Translations under genes and position numbers: made by a program
Notes under the pieces: generated by a model
What the model was told of the DNA's origin: nothing
Databases searched by the model: none
The model's input: only the letters and a program-made list of their open reading frames with translations
Part shown: positions 1 through 11,098 of the stretch, one piece after another
How positions within the stretch are numbered: the stretch's first letter is position 1
Layout of the letters: every line of letters starts with the position of its first letter
Source: Paulinella micropora
Lineage: Eukaryota; Cercozoa; Imbricatea; Euglyphida
NCBI GenBank assembly: GCA_009731375.1
Contig: BJOX01000104.1
Span: 576,431-621,236 of the forward strand
Reading direction: 5' to 3'
Length of the DNA: 44,806 bases

Positions 1-143
<143 letters not shown>

Positions 144-312
144 TACTATATCTGAGGCGTACTGATGCAGCTAATGGCATATCCTCAACAGACATAAGCA
201 TCCAATATCCTTGTTCGAGGTCCTCCACCCCCCCGTGTCAGTCTCTCGCCTGATGATCGGGGCCACCGATGGATGTCCTGAGTGCAAGACTGCACTAAGC
301 AGAGGTTATTCC

Positions 313-313
<1 letters not shown>
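144..313 (-). repeat. Partial inverted copy of the 493-bp dispersed repeat
   Basis: About 170 bases match, in reverse complement, the last third of the 493-bp unit found in tandem at 35753-36739. Shared words include the CGCCTCAGATATAGTA end and the TCAGGCGAGAGACTGACACG block. It is truncated relative to the full unit and lies between two ATT arrays (1-143 and 314-355). The dispersed position and opposite strand show that the unit is mobile or has been moved. Confidence 0.85.
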
Positions 314-356
<43 letters not shown>

Positions 357-1213
357 AACAATAACAGCAATAAAATTTTAAATTAAAATTAGTGACCGTG
401 GGGGGAAAAATTTTAAGTGGAAAAAAAAAGTTGAACCTTAATTAGTTTCTAGAGTTAGACTAGAGTTTCGAATTCGAATTCCGTTTTTAGATTTTTCTTG
501 ATGTCTGACAGGTGACTTGCTCACATTGCACTATATCTGCGAAGTCTTTATACAGTTATTAAACGACTACTGTAGGGTTTGTCCTTATAGATAGAACTTG
601 TACTCTAGGTACTGATGCTCTCTGGGGCCAGAATTCGTATCAATTAAGTTCTTATAATTTTTCTTTCATCTGTTTTCTCATTAAGGGTGCGCTGGGGTCA
701 ATGTGGCTGATTTGCCTGAAATTTCAAAAAAAAATCAGGAAATATATCCATATTATAGAATGTTTTTCAGCTATATCAATGCCATTCAAGGTGATGACAA
801 CGAAGTTGAAATGACATTGGAAGACAGAAGTGGAGCAGTGCCAAAAAAAAGCAAACCAAAAAATGCAACAAATAAAAAAAAGCACAAAAAAGAAAAACAA
901 ACAAACAAAAAGATAGGCACAATATTGCTGTTGACATTCAAGACAACAACAAAAATTAGTTTTTCATTTTTGTGTCAGATTTTCATTTTTGTGACAGTTT
1001 TTCATTTTTGTGACAAAAAATTCAAATTTTCAAATTTAACGGTAACATTTCGCGAAAATTTACGATATTTTGCGGACTAATATAGTTAATTTGAAAAATT
1101 CAAATTTTCACCCAAAATCAAAATTCCAACCAAAACTGAAATTCCAACCAAAACAGAAAAATCAATTTTTTTTGTTGTCTTGAATGTCAACAGCAATAAA
1201 AAAATTTAAAAAA

Positions 1214-1275
<62 letters not shown>

Positions 1276-1285
1276 NNNNNNNNNN

Positions 1286-1324
<39 letters not shown>

Positions 1325-1340
1325 TAAGGTAGACTCACGA
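314..1340. other. AT-rich non-coding stretch with a fold-back
   Basis: After a short ATT array this stretch is AT-rich and has no convincing gene. An open frame at 703-1080 (+) ends in a Lys/Asn-rich, low-complexity tail and has no recognisable domain. A block around 957-1015 repeats TTTCATTTTTGTGACA about three times. Poly-A with a 10-N gap (1276-1285) lies just before the tRNA terminator. Confidence 0.6.
924..1197. repeat. Inverted repeat (26-bp perfect arms)
   Basis: The arm at 924-949 (ATTGCTGTTGACATTCAAGA and on) is found in exact reverse complement at 1172-1197. The 222-base interior is rich in A/T runs and imperfect inverted motifs built on AAATTCAAATTTT. The arrangement resembles a small fold-back or MITE-type element. 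I see no transposase and could not fix a target-site duplication. Confidence 0.7.
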
Positions 1341-1345
1341 AAAAA

Positions 1346-1416
1346 GTCGCTAACGGGGTTCGAACCCGCAACCCCCAGATTCGAAGTCTGATGCGCTTCC
1401 ATTGCGCCATAGCGAC
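1346..1416 (-). tRNA. tRNA-Arg (anticodon UCG)
   Basis: Read on the minus strand, a 71-nt cloverleaf can be drawn. The 7-bp acceptor stem is GTCGCTA/TAGCGAC. The A box resembles TGGCGCAATGG, and the D stem is GCGC/GCGC. The anticodon stem TCAGA/TCTGG encloses the loop CTTCGAA, giving anticodon TCG. The variable loop has five bases and the T arm is GCGGG-TTCGAAC-CCCGT, whose B box GGGTTCGAACC fits the Pol III consensus. A TTTTTT terminator follows directly (1345-1340). No CCA is encoded and no intron is seen, so it looks intact. Confidence 0.93.
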
Positions 1417-1497
1417 TTGTGCCTCAATTTTAGTGCGAGTGCCGTATATATGCTGATGCGAATCTACTCAGACGTCCTGCAACTGAATGTACAACAG

Positions 1498-1790
1498 TCT
1501 CAAAATACACAGAACAGTCTAAGAACAGTCTCCACACAGAACAGTCTAAGAACAGTCTATCTAAGAACAGTCTATCTAAGAACAGTCTAAGAACAGTCTA
1601 AGAACATAAGAACAGTCTAAGAACATAAGAACAGTCTAAGAACAGTCTAAGAACATAAGAACAGTCTAAGAACAGTCTAAGAACAGTCTAAGAACATAAG
1701 AACAGTCTAAGAACAGTCCAAGAACAGTCTAAGAACAGTCTAAGAGTCTTCTAAGAACATAAGAACAGTCTAAGAACACAAGAACATACA
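1498..1790. repeat. Minisatellite, AAGAACAGTCT units
   Basis: Imperfect tandem units of 11 to 12 bases (AAGAACAGTCT with a one-base spacer) alternate with a shorter variant, AAGAACAT. It lies directly beside the tRNA gene's upstream side. No coding meaning is seen. Confidence 0.9.
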
Positions 1791-1799
1791 GAACATAAA

Positions 1800-2780
1800 T
1801 TATTACATTATTACATTATTACATTATTACATTATTACATACATTACATACATTACATACATTACATACAGTACATTACATACATTACCTACGTTACCTA
1901 CATTACCTACATTACCTATAGTACTTTACATTACCTACATTACCTACATTGCCTACATTACTCACCTACATTACCTACATTATCTAGCTACATTACCTAC
2001 ATTACCTACATTACCTACATGACCTACATGACCTATATTACCTATATTACCTACATTACCTACATTACCTACATTACCTACTTTCCCTCATTACCTACAC
2101 TACCTACATTACCTACATTACCTACATTACCTACATTACCTACATTACCTACATTACCTACATTACCTACTACCTACATCACCTACATTTCCTACATTAC
2201 CTACATTACCTACATTACCTACATTATCTACATTACCTACAGTACCTACAGTACCTACATTACCTACATTACCTACACCTGCATTACCTACATTACCTAC
2301 ATTACCATACATACATTACCATACATACATTACCATACAATACATACATAACATACATACATACATACATACATGCATGCATACATACAAAGGTACATAG
2401 ATACATGCATACGTTATATTGTGTTGTGTTGTGTTGTGTTATGATATGTTATGTTATGTATGCATGTATGCCTGTTATCTTATGTTATGTTATGTATGTA
2501 TGTATGCATGTATGTATGGTATGTATGCTATGTAGTATGTTGTGTTATGTATGTATGAATGAATGCATGTATGCTATGTATGCTATGTAGTAAACATGTT
2601 ATGTATGCATGTCTGTATGTTATGTTGTGTTATGCATGGATGCATGTTTGCTAAGTATGCTAAGTATGCATGTATGCATGTTATGTACGTATGTCATATT
2701 TGCTATCTAATTCAATATATGTACTGTGTGTCATGTATGTATGTGTCATGTATGTCATGCATGTCATCTATTGTATTTGC
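1800..2780. repeat. Minisatellite (ATTACCTAC)n passing into GTAT-type repeats
   Basis: From 1800 to about 2340 the sequence is built of ATTACAT and then ATTACCTAC units. From about 2350 to 2780 it turns into degenerate CATA and then GTAT/GTATGC repeats. Long open frames across it are only a by-product of stop-free repeat units. Confidence 0.9.
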
Positions 2781-2902
2781 TGCCTGTTTGCATTAGTTTG
2801 GAAAACATGACTGCCTCTTTTCCATCGTCCTCACACCCAGCAGAGACGTGCTCCAACTAGGGCTCTGGGCCCCTTACTTGCCTCTCCCACTTCTGTCCGT
2901 TG

Positions 2903-4843
2903 ATGTTTGGCATGGCTGGTTGGCTGACTTGTCTGTTTCTGCTGTGGTTGGCCGGCCCGCCGTTCGCCGCAGGTCAGTCCGGCCCCCTCCTGAGCACGCA
3001 CGGCGGGGACCGGCCGCTTCAGCCGCACCCGTCCAACCTGGCCAGAGGTGGCGGCGCGCGACCGAGATCTGGCGCGAGGCAAGGGCAGGGAGCGACTGCT
3101 GGCAGCCGCTACTGGCAACAAGCGCTGACGGACCGACCAGAGGAGACATCCGGCACAGCCGAGCTGGCCGCAGGCAGCACAAGACAATCCGCAAGCCAAG
3201 CGCAGATCTTGGTGGGGTCGCGGCACAGCGTGGATGGCGAGCCTGACGCCTTGGAGCGCGCCTTCTGGACACAGGCCGAGTCGCTGCTGCAACAACACAG
3301 CAAAGACAGCGGTGCCGCGGACTTGTCCTTCTTTGCCGCGTCGTCCTCACCTGCTCAGTATACCCGCACAGCTGCTCAGCGCGGCCCGGCACAGCGCGAA
3401 ACGGTCGTGCTGCTGCTGCGCAACCCCTTGCTACAGGTGGCCCGGGAGGCGCGGCGGGACTGCGTGAACAACTGCAGCCGCACAGAACTAGCTGGCAGTG
3501 TGGGCAGCAGCAGCAGCAGTACGGCAGACGCGGCGTCGTCCGCACCAGAAGCCGAGCTCACCGCGGCAATGCTCAACGCCTGGCTGGACCGTGACGACCA
3601 CGACGACGCGGCGACGGCCAGCCAGCCTCAGCAGCAGCAGCAGCCTGCCGCAGCAGCTGCCTGTTGTGCTACAGCCGTGCGATCGCGCGCCTTCCAACAC
3701 AGTCCGCAGTGTCGCAACCTGGCCGTTTTGAACAGCCCGGCCACTCCCTCTTCAGCCGAGCTCTCCTCTCTTCTGCACACCGCGCTGCAGGCTCTGCCCA
3801 CAGCGCTGGTGCTGCTTCCCGAAGAGTTCCCGCACGCCTCCTTCTGTCTGCTACTGCTCTCTCGCCTGCCTCCTTCTTCTCCTTCCCCGACCTCCCTGCC
3901 CGCTCCCTGTCAGTCTGCGTCGCGTGATGTCTGCGCCGGCCCTCCCGCCGTGTTCCCGGCCGGACCTGCTGCCCAATGGGCCGGGCCGGACTGGCTCGCG
4001 GCGCTGCAGCAGGCGGAGCGCGACTCGCGCGCGCTTCTGCCTGTGCTGCACAGTGGCGGCGTGCGCATGCGCTTGCTGGCGAGCCGGGCCGGCGCGGACG
4101 TCACGCTGTACCAGGCCGCGCTGGCCAACTTCGCCCAGCAGATCGAACACGTGCGCAGCAGGTGGAACGTGACGCTGCTGTGTCCGCGCGACCTGGCTTG
4201 GCTGCGCGCGCGCCTGGACACGCTGCTGCCCGACCCGGATCCGCATGTGGTGCACCTGCCTGCCCGCCACCCCGCCACCACACACCAGTCCGCAACGGCC
4301 AACCCAGCAGCAAGCAGCAGCAGCTCGCGCCAGCAGCTACGCACGCTCAGGCTGAAGGCCTACGTCGTCGGCACTATGGCCAACTCGACACGCATGCAGC
4401 GCTTTTGCACGAGCTGGACACGAGCGTGGCCGGCACTGGAATTTCTGTTCGTGCAAGGACATGCGCGCCCCATGCGAGGCCAGGGTTTAACTGAAGCGTT
4501 TGTCATGGCCGTGGACGACGCAATCGAACAGGATGTGGACCTCATGTTAGTGATGGAAGACGATGTGGTCTGTACGTGCGACATGTATATGTGTGTGTGC
4601 GTGTCTACATATACATACATACATACATACAGACATGCATACATGCATACATACATACACACATACATACATACATACATACATATATACATACATACAT
4701 ATGTACAACTTATATGCATACATGCATACATACATACACATACATACATACATACATATACATACATGCATACATACATACATACATACATAAATATTCT
4801 GCAAGTGCCGTTTTACAACACCATACATACATACATACATACA

Positions 4844-4875
<32 letters not shown>

Positions 4876-5016
4876 CATAATGCATACATAAATACATGCA
4901 TACATACATACATACATACATATTCTGCAGGTGCCGTTTCACAACACTATGCATACATACACATACATACATACATACACATACATACATGCATACATAC
5001 ATACATACATACATAA

Positions 5017-5049
<33 letters not shown>

Positions 5050-5136
5050 TATTCTGCAGGTGCCGTTTCACAACACCACACATGTATACACATACATACA
5101 TACATACATATGCATACATACATACATACATACATA

Positions 5137-5167
<31 letters not shown>

Positions 5168-5288
5168 TCTGCAAATGCCGTTTCACAACACCACGTGGTC
5201 GGCCGACACAGATACATACATACATACATACATACATACATACATACATACATACTTACATACATACATACATACATACATCATACAA

Positions 5289-5321
<33 letters not shown>

Positions 5322-5339
5322 CATACATACATACATACA

Positions 5340-5371
<32 letters not shown>

Positions 5372-5575
5372 CATACATAACATACATACATAACATACAT
5401 ATATGCATACATACATACATACATACATACATACATACATGCATACATACATGCAGATATACATACATACATACATACATACATACATACATACATACAT
5501 ACATACATACAGGTGCCGTTTGAAAACACTATGTGGCCGGCCGATCTAGTCGCGCGACTTCACCAGGTCTGTATG

Positions 5576-5607
<32 letters not shown>

Positions 5608-5675
5608 TGTATGTATGTATGTATGTATGTATGTGGCCGGCCGATCTAGTCGCGCGACTTCACCAGGTCTGTATG

Positions 5676-5707
<32 letters not shown>

Positions 5708-6858
5708 TGTATGTATGTATGTAGGTATATATGTATGTATGTATGTATGTATGTGGCCGGCCGATCTAGTCGCGCGACTTCACCAGGTCTGTATCTATGT
5801 ATGTATGTATGTATGTATGTATGTATGTATGTAGGTATGTATGTATGTATGTATGTATGTATGTATGTGGCCGGCCGATCTAGTCGCGCGACTTCACCAG
5901 GTCTGTATGTATATGTATGTATGTATGTACGTATGTATGCATGTATGTATGTATGTATGTATGTAATGTATTAATGTATGGTATTAGGTGGAGGGGTGTG
6001 GTTTTCTCTTCCTTGGCGCGCACCGCATTCGCTACTACGACACGCCAAGCTTCTCTCCCTCTTCACAGCAGGTGGTGCATACATACATACATACATGCAT
6101 ACATACATACATACATATAGGTGGTGCGAATCTACTCGCTGCTTGGTTCGTATGCTTGGGTGGCGGAGCGGGCAGTGTTGCCAGCCTTAGCCCAGCTCTA
6201 TCGACAGGACTTGCTCGACGCACAGCGCAAACAGAGCACACACGTCGACCCCGATGTGAGCTGGACGCGGCTGTGGGACCGTTTTCCGGCCTACATCTCG
6301 GTACAGATATACACACATATACATATCTACATGAATAAAATAGCCAGAAGAGCTCAAGAACGCTTTTGCTAAGCTGGTCAGATACTATTAGATAAATACA
6401 TACATACCGAGATAGATACATGCGTACATTCATACATACATACATACATACATACATACATACACACAGGTGCCTTTGCTGGTGGACCACCCCCCCGGCT
6501 ACAGCGCGACGTGGAAGAAATACCGCGCCAGGTAGGTAGGTAGGCAGGTAGGTAGGTAGGTAGGTAGGTAGATAGGCAGGTTTGTAGGTAGGCTAGGAAA
6601 AGGTAGGTAGGTAGATGCATGCATAACATAGCAACATAACATACATGGCATAGCGGCTGGGAGGGCCACCCTGACTTCTGGAACTACCCCGACGACCCTT
6701 ACTGGCTGACGCGCCCTCTGCTCAAGGCCAGCTGCGTGTTGCTGCTCGCGCTGACCGCTTGCTGCTTTCTCACCGCCGCGGGCACCCGCTACCGACACAG
6801 GCTCAGCTCGGCTATCCGCGCTTTCAGTCTGCCAACACCTCAAAGTGTTGTTAGGTGA
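2903..6858 (+). CDS. Membrane-anchored glycosyltransferase-like protein, six exons
   Basis: Exons 2903-4567, 5513-5566, 5988-6071, 6121-6300, 6470-6531 and 6654-6858 join in frame (phases 0,0,0,0,2) to about 750 residues. The ATG at 2903 is chosen because a signal peptide follows: a hydrophobic core CLFLLWLAGPPFAA, then AAGQ as a likely cleavage site. Residues of about 30-480 are low-complexity, Ser/Ala/Gln rich. The C-terminal third looks like a GT-A glycosyltransferase, with a strand AYVVGTMANSTRMQRF, then LMLVMEDDV (DxD-type metal site) at the end of exon 1, GFLFLGAHRIRYYD, a GSYAWVAERAVLPAL block, and VPLLVDHPPGYSATW. This order is like GT25/LPS-type transferases (family inference). A single TM helix (SCVLLLALTACCFLTAAG) lies near the C terminus, so a lumenal, type-I-like protein of ER or Golgi is likely. 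Donor sugar and acceptor are unknown. Introns 1 and 2 carry exon-edge echoes. Confidence 0.8.
4568..5512 (+). repeat. Intron 1: (CATA)n array with four acceptor-edge echoes of exon 2
   Basis: The intron begins gtctgt and is almost pure CATA repeat. Four copies of the start of exon 2 with its acceptor (TTCTGCAGGTGCCGTTT) lie at 4797-4823, 4921-4950, 5051-5079 and 5165-5210, each followed by ACAACAC and then CATA repeat. The last is the longest and matches further into the exon (GTGGTCGGCCGACACAG compared with GTGGCCGGCCGATCTAG). The true exon at 5513 reads GAAAACACT where the echoes read TACAACACC or CACAACAC[CT]. Confidence 0.9.
5567..5987 (+). repeat. Intron 2: (GTAT)n array with three donor-edge echoes of exon 2
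   Basis: Directly downstream of exon 2 the intron is GTAT repeat, orientation reversed relative to intron 1. Three perfect copies of the exon's 3' part plus donor (from TGTGGCCGGCCGATC through CTTCACCAG|GTCTGTAT) lie at about 5633-5670, 5753-5790 and 5867-5904. Each ends in the same functional-looking donor, so four identical 5' splice sites compete here. Confidence 0.93.
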
Positions 6859-6875
6859 CTGCAGCTCCGAGCTCG

Positions 6876-6906
<31 letters not shown>

Positions 6907-7778
6907 NNNNNNNNNNTCGCCACAATTTTCCGTTTTGCGGTATCCGACTGCTCGTAGTGAGTGTGGTCACCTGACCGTCCAGAGTGAGGCCTCAGCCTGG
7001 CAACAGTTCCATCACTCAACAGTTTCAACTTCAATCAGTAACCTAACGTATTTTGAGACACACACAAGCTCCGGCATAATTTCCCAGAATTTCTCAGAAC
7101 TTCTTAGAACTTCTCAGAACTTAGTATGCTTCCACTTATATCCTACCGGTGGCAAGTATTTTCTTATTAAAAGTGTTTGCGTAAAAAATTTCTTAGAAAA
7201 AGTACCCAAAAAGCATTACATTAAGTCACGTAGTAAGAACAATGTAAATTTTTTTGTTTTACTACGATGATTCTTGGGGGGGGGGGGGGGGGGGGGGGGG
7301 GCCNNNNNNNNNNGGGGGGGGGGGGGGGGGGGGGGGGGTGCAGCCTGCCACTGAAAAATTAAAGTTCGCCGGCCCGGCTGCAATCGAAAAAATCAAGCCT
7401 ACGGTGGGTGCCACGGTGCGGACTCGGATTGATTCAAGTTCAATAAATTGGAAGTTCGGATATTACAAAACCGTGCTGATCATATATAGTACATCAGTAG
7501 GAACAAACTAAAAAGCATCCAATTCAGAAAACACACCCTCTTTTCGAAATAGTTAGTCATTTAATCACGAGTTGTGTAGCGGTTGGAGTTGTTCAAGTCA
7601 GTCTGGGAAAAAATGAAGTTAAATGCCACTTTACCTGGTGCCAGTGTTGCCTATTCAACTTGCCTATCAATAATCATGACTGTGGACCGGAAAAGCGGTC
7701 TAAGGAGTTTAGGACTCAGTCTCTCATATGGGCAAAAAAGGCCGCAATAGTCACTGGCAATATTTTCTAAAAAGTTAA

Positions 7779-8017
7779 CCGGTAAAGCCCAGGGAAATGA
7801 ATTGATCTGTTAACGGCAGTTGAAAACGAAACACTGGCAACTACAAGTTATACCAGTTGCCATCATGTGATAAATAAATGGAAAAATGAAGTAACTGAAC
7901 TAAAAATAGAAGTGTAAACTTGAAGTAAAAACTTGAAGACTCGAAAGTTTAACACAATATTAATGCGGCCCGGTTTCGGTCCGGTACGGTATTCATTCCG
8001 ATAACTTGATATAAAGA
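7779..8017 (+). repeat. Diverged direct duplication, copy 1
   Basis: This copy shares order and words with 8283-8520: TTGATCTGTTAAC, AACTACAAGTTAT, AAAAATAGAAGTGTAAA, GAAAGTTTAACACAATATTA and TCGGTCCGGTACGGTATTCA. Small indels separate the copies. The most conserved end is the GC-rich GGTCCGGTACGGTATTCATTCC. Confidence 0.8.
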
Positions 8018-8019
8018 GT

Positions 8020-8137
8020 TAGTATATATATATATATATATATCGATATCATCATATATATCATGATATTATAAATATATATATATGTATATATATATTA
8101 ATATATCATGATATACTATGATATCATAGTATCATAG

Positions 8138-8181
<44 letters not shown>

Positions 8182-8190
8182 ATATTAATA
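8020..8190. repeat. (TA)n palindromic block
   Basis: Alternating TATATA tracts and ATATCATGATAT-type palindromes separate the two copies of the direct duplication. Such DNA extrudes cruciforms readily. Confidence 0.85.
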
Positions 8191-8282
8191 TCAACTACAT
8201 GGGACGCGGCCACGAAAAAGGCAACTTGATAGCCTGATCACAGTTATATAACATTTTATAAAATCAAGTTTGAAACTTTCAA

Positions 8283-8520
8283 GCTAACAGGTACTTCAAA
8301 GGAAAATATATTGATCTGTTAACTGCAATTGAAAACATAACAACTACAAGTTATGACAGTTAATAAAGAACTTGAACTGAAGTTGAAAATGAAGTATAAT
8401 AACGGAATTAAAAATAGAAGTGTAAATTGCCTTGACTCGGAAGTATAAACTTGAAAGTTTAACACAATATTATTAGTAGTAATAATTCGGTCCGGTACGG
8501 TATTCATTCCGATAATAAAG
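8283..8520 (+). repeat. Diverged direct duplication, copy 2
   Basis: Second copy of the block at 7779-8017, about 500 bases downstream, differing by many substitutions and by an inserted TTATTAGTAGTAATAA in place of TTAATGCGGCCCGG. The level of divergence suggests an old duplication or two members of a dispersed family. Confidence 0.8.
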
Positions 8521-9150
8521 TAGCACATATTTATCTATCTGCGCCTGCAGTAATATTTCCTCAATTCAAAACGACTTTATTGTAGAATTAATTATAGACG
8601 CACAGAGTATTAATATTAGAATTTTTTGGATCCGAAATTCGTAGTGGTTCCATGTTGATTATATATAATAGATTTCAGTATGTGATACACTGACTCCAGC
8701 CTCCGTCAGTGTCACCGACTCTACACTCGTGGATATCTAATAAAGATCCGACCGGAACAGCGTCATCAGACTTTTCCGTAAAATAAGAGTACATAAGTAT
8801 TGTGTAAATCATTCGGTGACGGCCACTTTGATTTATATATAATCTCTGATTTTTTTTCTCCAAACTGAACATGAATTAACATGACTTTGAAGGTTCCATT
8901 TGAAGCGCTGATCAGATATCGGTCATTCATATCGCAACTAAGCCGCTGCTCAAATTTCTGCTCGTTGTACGAACTGGAGGGATCAAACTTGTGAGGGTGA
9001 CTTACGGGACACGAGATGCTGCGAACGACGCAACGACCACAGATGATGTCGTGAGTGACTTTAGTGTTTCCCTCGTGAGTGCCTGTAGTCTGGGCAGGCT
9101 GTGCTGGGGGTTGTGCTTAGGTATCGCAGCACGACCAGGCCGCTTCCACC

Positions 9151-10636
9151 TTAAGCGCCATCGAAGAAGTTGAAGTCGGAACCGCCGCCACCGCCGCTAC
9201 CACTCTGGGACCGCGCTGCAGTAGGTCCTTGGGACAATGTTGCGCCAGTTCCAGCATTGTCGCATCCTATCAATAATAATGATCATTTATGTATTGTGTG
9301 TAGCTTTCTATAGCGTAGCTACTGCATTTTCAAGAAAACAAAAGAAGAGGAAGAGGGAGCGCGAGCAGGAGGGGAGGAACAAAAACGGACCTGGTTCTCC
9401 TGAGCTGTTGCTTGCTGCACCTCCGCCGCCACAAGCATACTGCTGAAGAGCTCCAGTGGCAAGGTTGTTAAACAAGCCAGCTCCTCCCGCGCCACCTTTG
9501 GCACGGTTCGGGTTACCGTCACTTCCGCTTGCGCCAGCACCGCCGCCCCCACCACCTCCCTCATTTTCAGCGGCTAAACCCTTTCCACCGCTGACAACAC
9601 AAGGATGACAACGAATATTTGTCCAACCATAAATAAATTGATCTGTCCATGCACCTATCTATCTGTCTATTTTGCATACCAACCTGTTTGAATTAGGACT
9701 GCCTGCATCACCTCCCTGGGCTCCCCCACCAGCCCCATTCCCACCGCCACCTGAGCCTCCCTGTATACATTATATATATAATGCATGTTCATATATTATA
9801 TTGATAAATATGTCAGAGTATGTGTATACCTTTGAACCAGGCAACGATGTTGCAGGATTTTCAACAAAGGAACCACCCCCTCCACCCCCTTCTGCCTTGT
9901 TGTTGATGATCCCTGTGAGGATGGAATCCCCACCGTTCTTGCCATTTTCGTCGAATCTGGTTGAACCTGCTCCTCCGGCTCCCACCACGACCTATGTGTG
10001 TGTGCAATTGAAATAAAATAGCAGGATTTAGACCAGGCACATGAGACCCTCATTGCCAGCAGTCCTGATTGTTGTGTGCGTGGACAGGAATGATTCGTCG
10101 CTTGTGTGTGCATGAGTTTGACCTGGACAGACAGGCTGCTGCCTGTCGTAATCGTGGCTTTGTTCAGGACGTATTGCCCTGCACCACCTATGAGTGATCG
10201 AATTAATTGGCGCGCTTTGAGCTTATTTTTCTTTATCAATATTTAGGATGCGCCTATGATGGCTTGCAAGTCATCATGGAAAGCTGTCCTCAGCTTTTCC
10301 AACAATTGCTTCGGGTCATAACACTGCGCTTGGAGAAAGATGATATCAAGGTGGATCATGTTCGCCACTCGCGTGTTGTGCAGTAATACTTATGTATACA
10401 TACCGCCTCCACCGTAGCCAATGCCGCCACCACCACCACCCCCGAGGACAAAGTACTCCTATAAAGATAGTTAGATCGGTAGGCAGATCTAGACAAATAT
10501 AATTTCTATCTAGATACCAGTGTCGTGCTCAAGACACATCCACTGGGAATGGAGCACTCGAAGGTCTCGTTCATAGTCTACAATATCAATATTACATTTG
10601 TAGAGACATACATGCATGTACACATTCATACGCATC

Positions 10637-10680
<44 letters not shown>

Positions 10681-10949
10681 TACATGCACATTGTGATGCA
10701 TACATATGTACGTACAGACATATATTATACATAAATATAGAATTTAAGACACATATATGCGTATACGTATATATTTCCATACAGTATTCTTGAAGGTATG
10801 GGCGGTGAAGCAGGAGTCGTAGACAGTGTACGACAACACGTTTCCGCCTGTGCACGTCAGCGGGCATGCGACCTAATCATACACAATTGTGAGTTTTCAT
10901 ATTTACAACACGCAAACAAAGCTAAAGCGTGCGCGCACGCACACACACA

Positions 10950-11027
<78 letters not shown>

Positions 11028-11041
11028 AGGANNNNNNNNNN

Positions 11042-11098
<57 letters not shown>

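Larger units (their letters stand above)
6859..9150. other. AT-rich intergenic region between convergent genes
   Basis: No gene is supported. The stretch holds a poly-C run with a 10-N gap (6881-6916), a poly-G run with another gap (7277-7341), ordinary AT-rich unique DNA, a TA-rich palindromic block (8020-8190) and a diverged duplication. It must contain the 3' UTRs of the glycosyltransferase gene (+) and the glycine-rich gene (-). An ORF at 8675-8872 (-) with a Cys-containing C terminus (HECRVGDTDGGWSQC) could be an exon but has no partner I can find. Confidence 0.6.

Noticed and set aside
703-1080. 125-residue ORF as a gene
   Set aside because: Lys/Asn-rich then Phe-rich low complexity, no domain, and it overlaps the fold-back at 924-1197.
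2831-4344. Antisense and shifted ORFs over exon 1 of the glycosyltransferase gene
   Set aside because: Shadows of a GC-rich coding exon; only the + frame from 2903 has a signal peptide and joins the downstream exons.
4547-5523. Frames coding for HTYIHTYI and, on the other strand, CMYVCMYV
   Set aside because: Products of CATA/GTAT repeats in introns; no other protein-like property.
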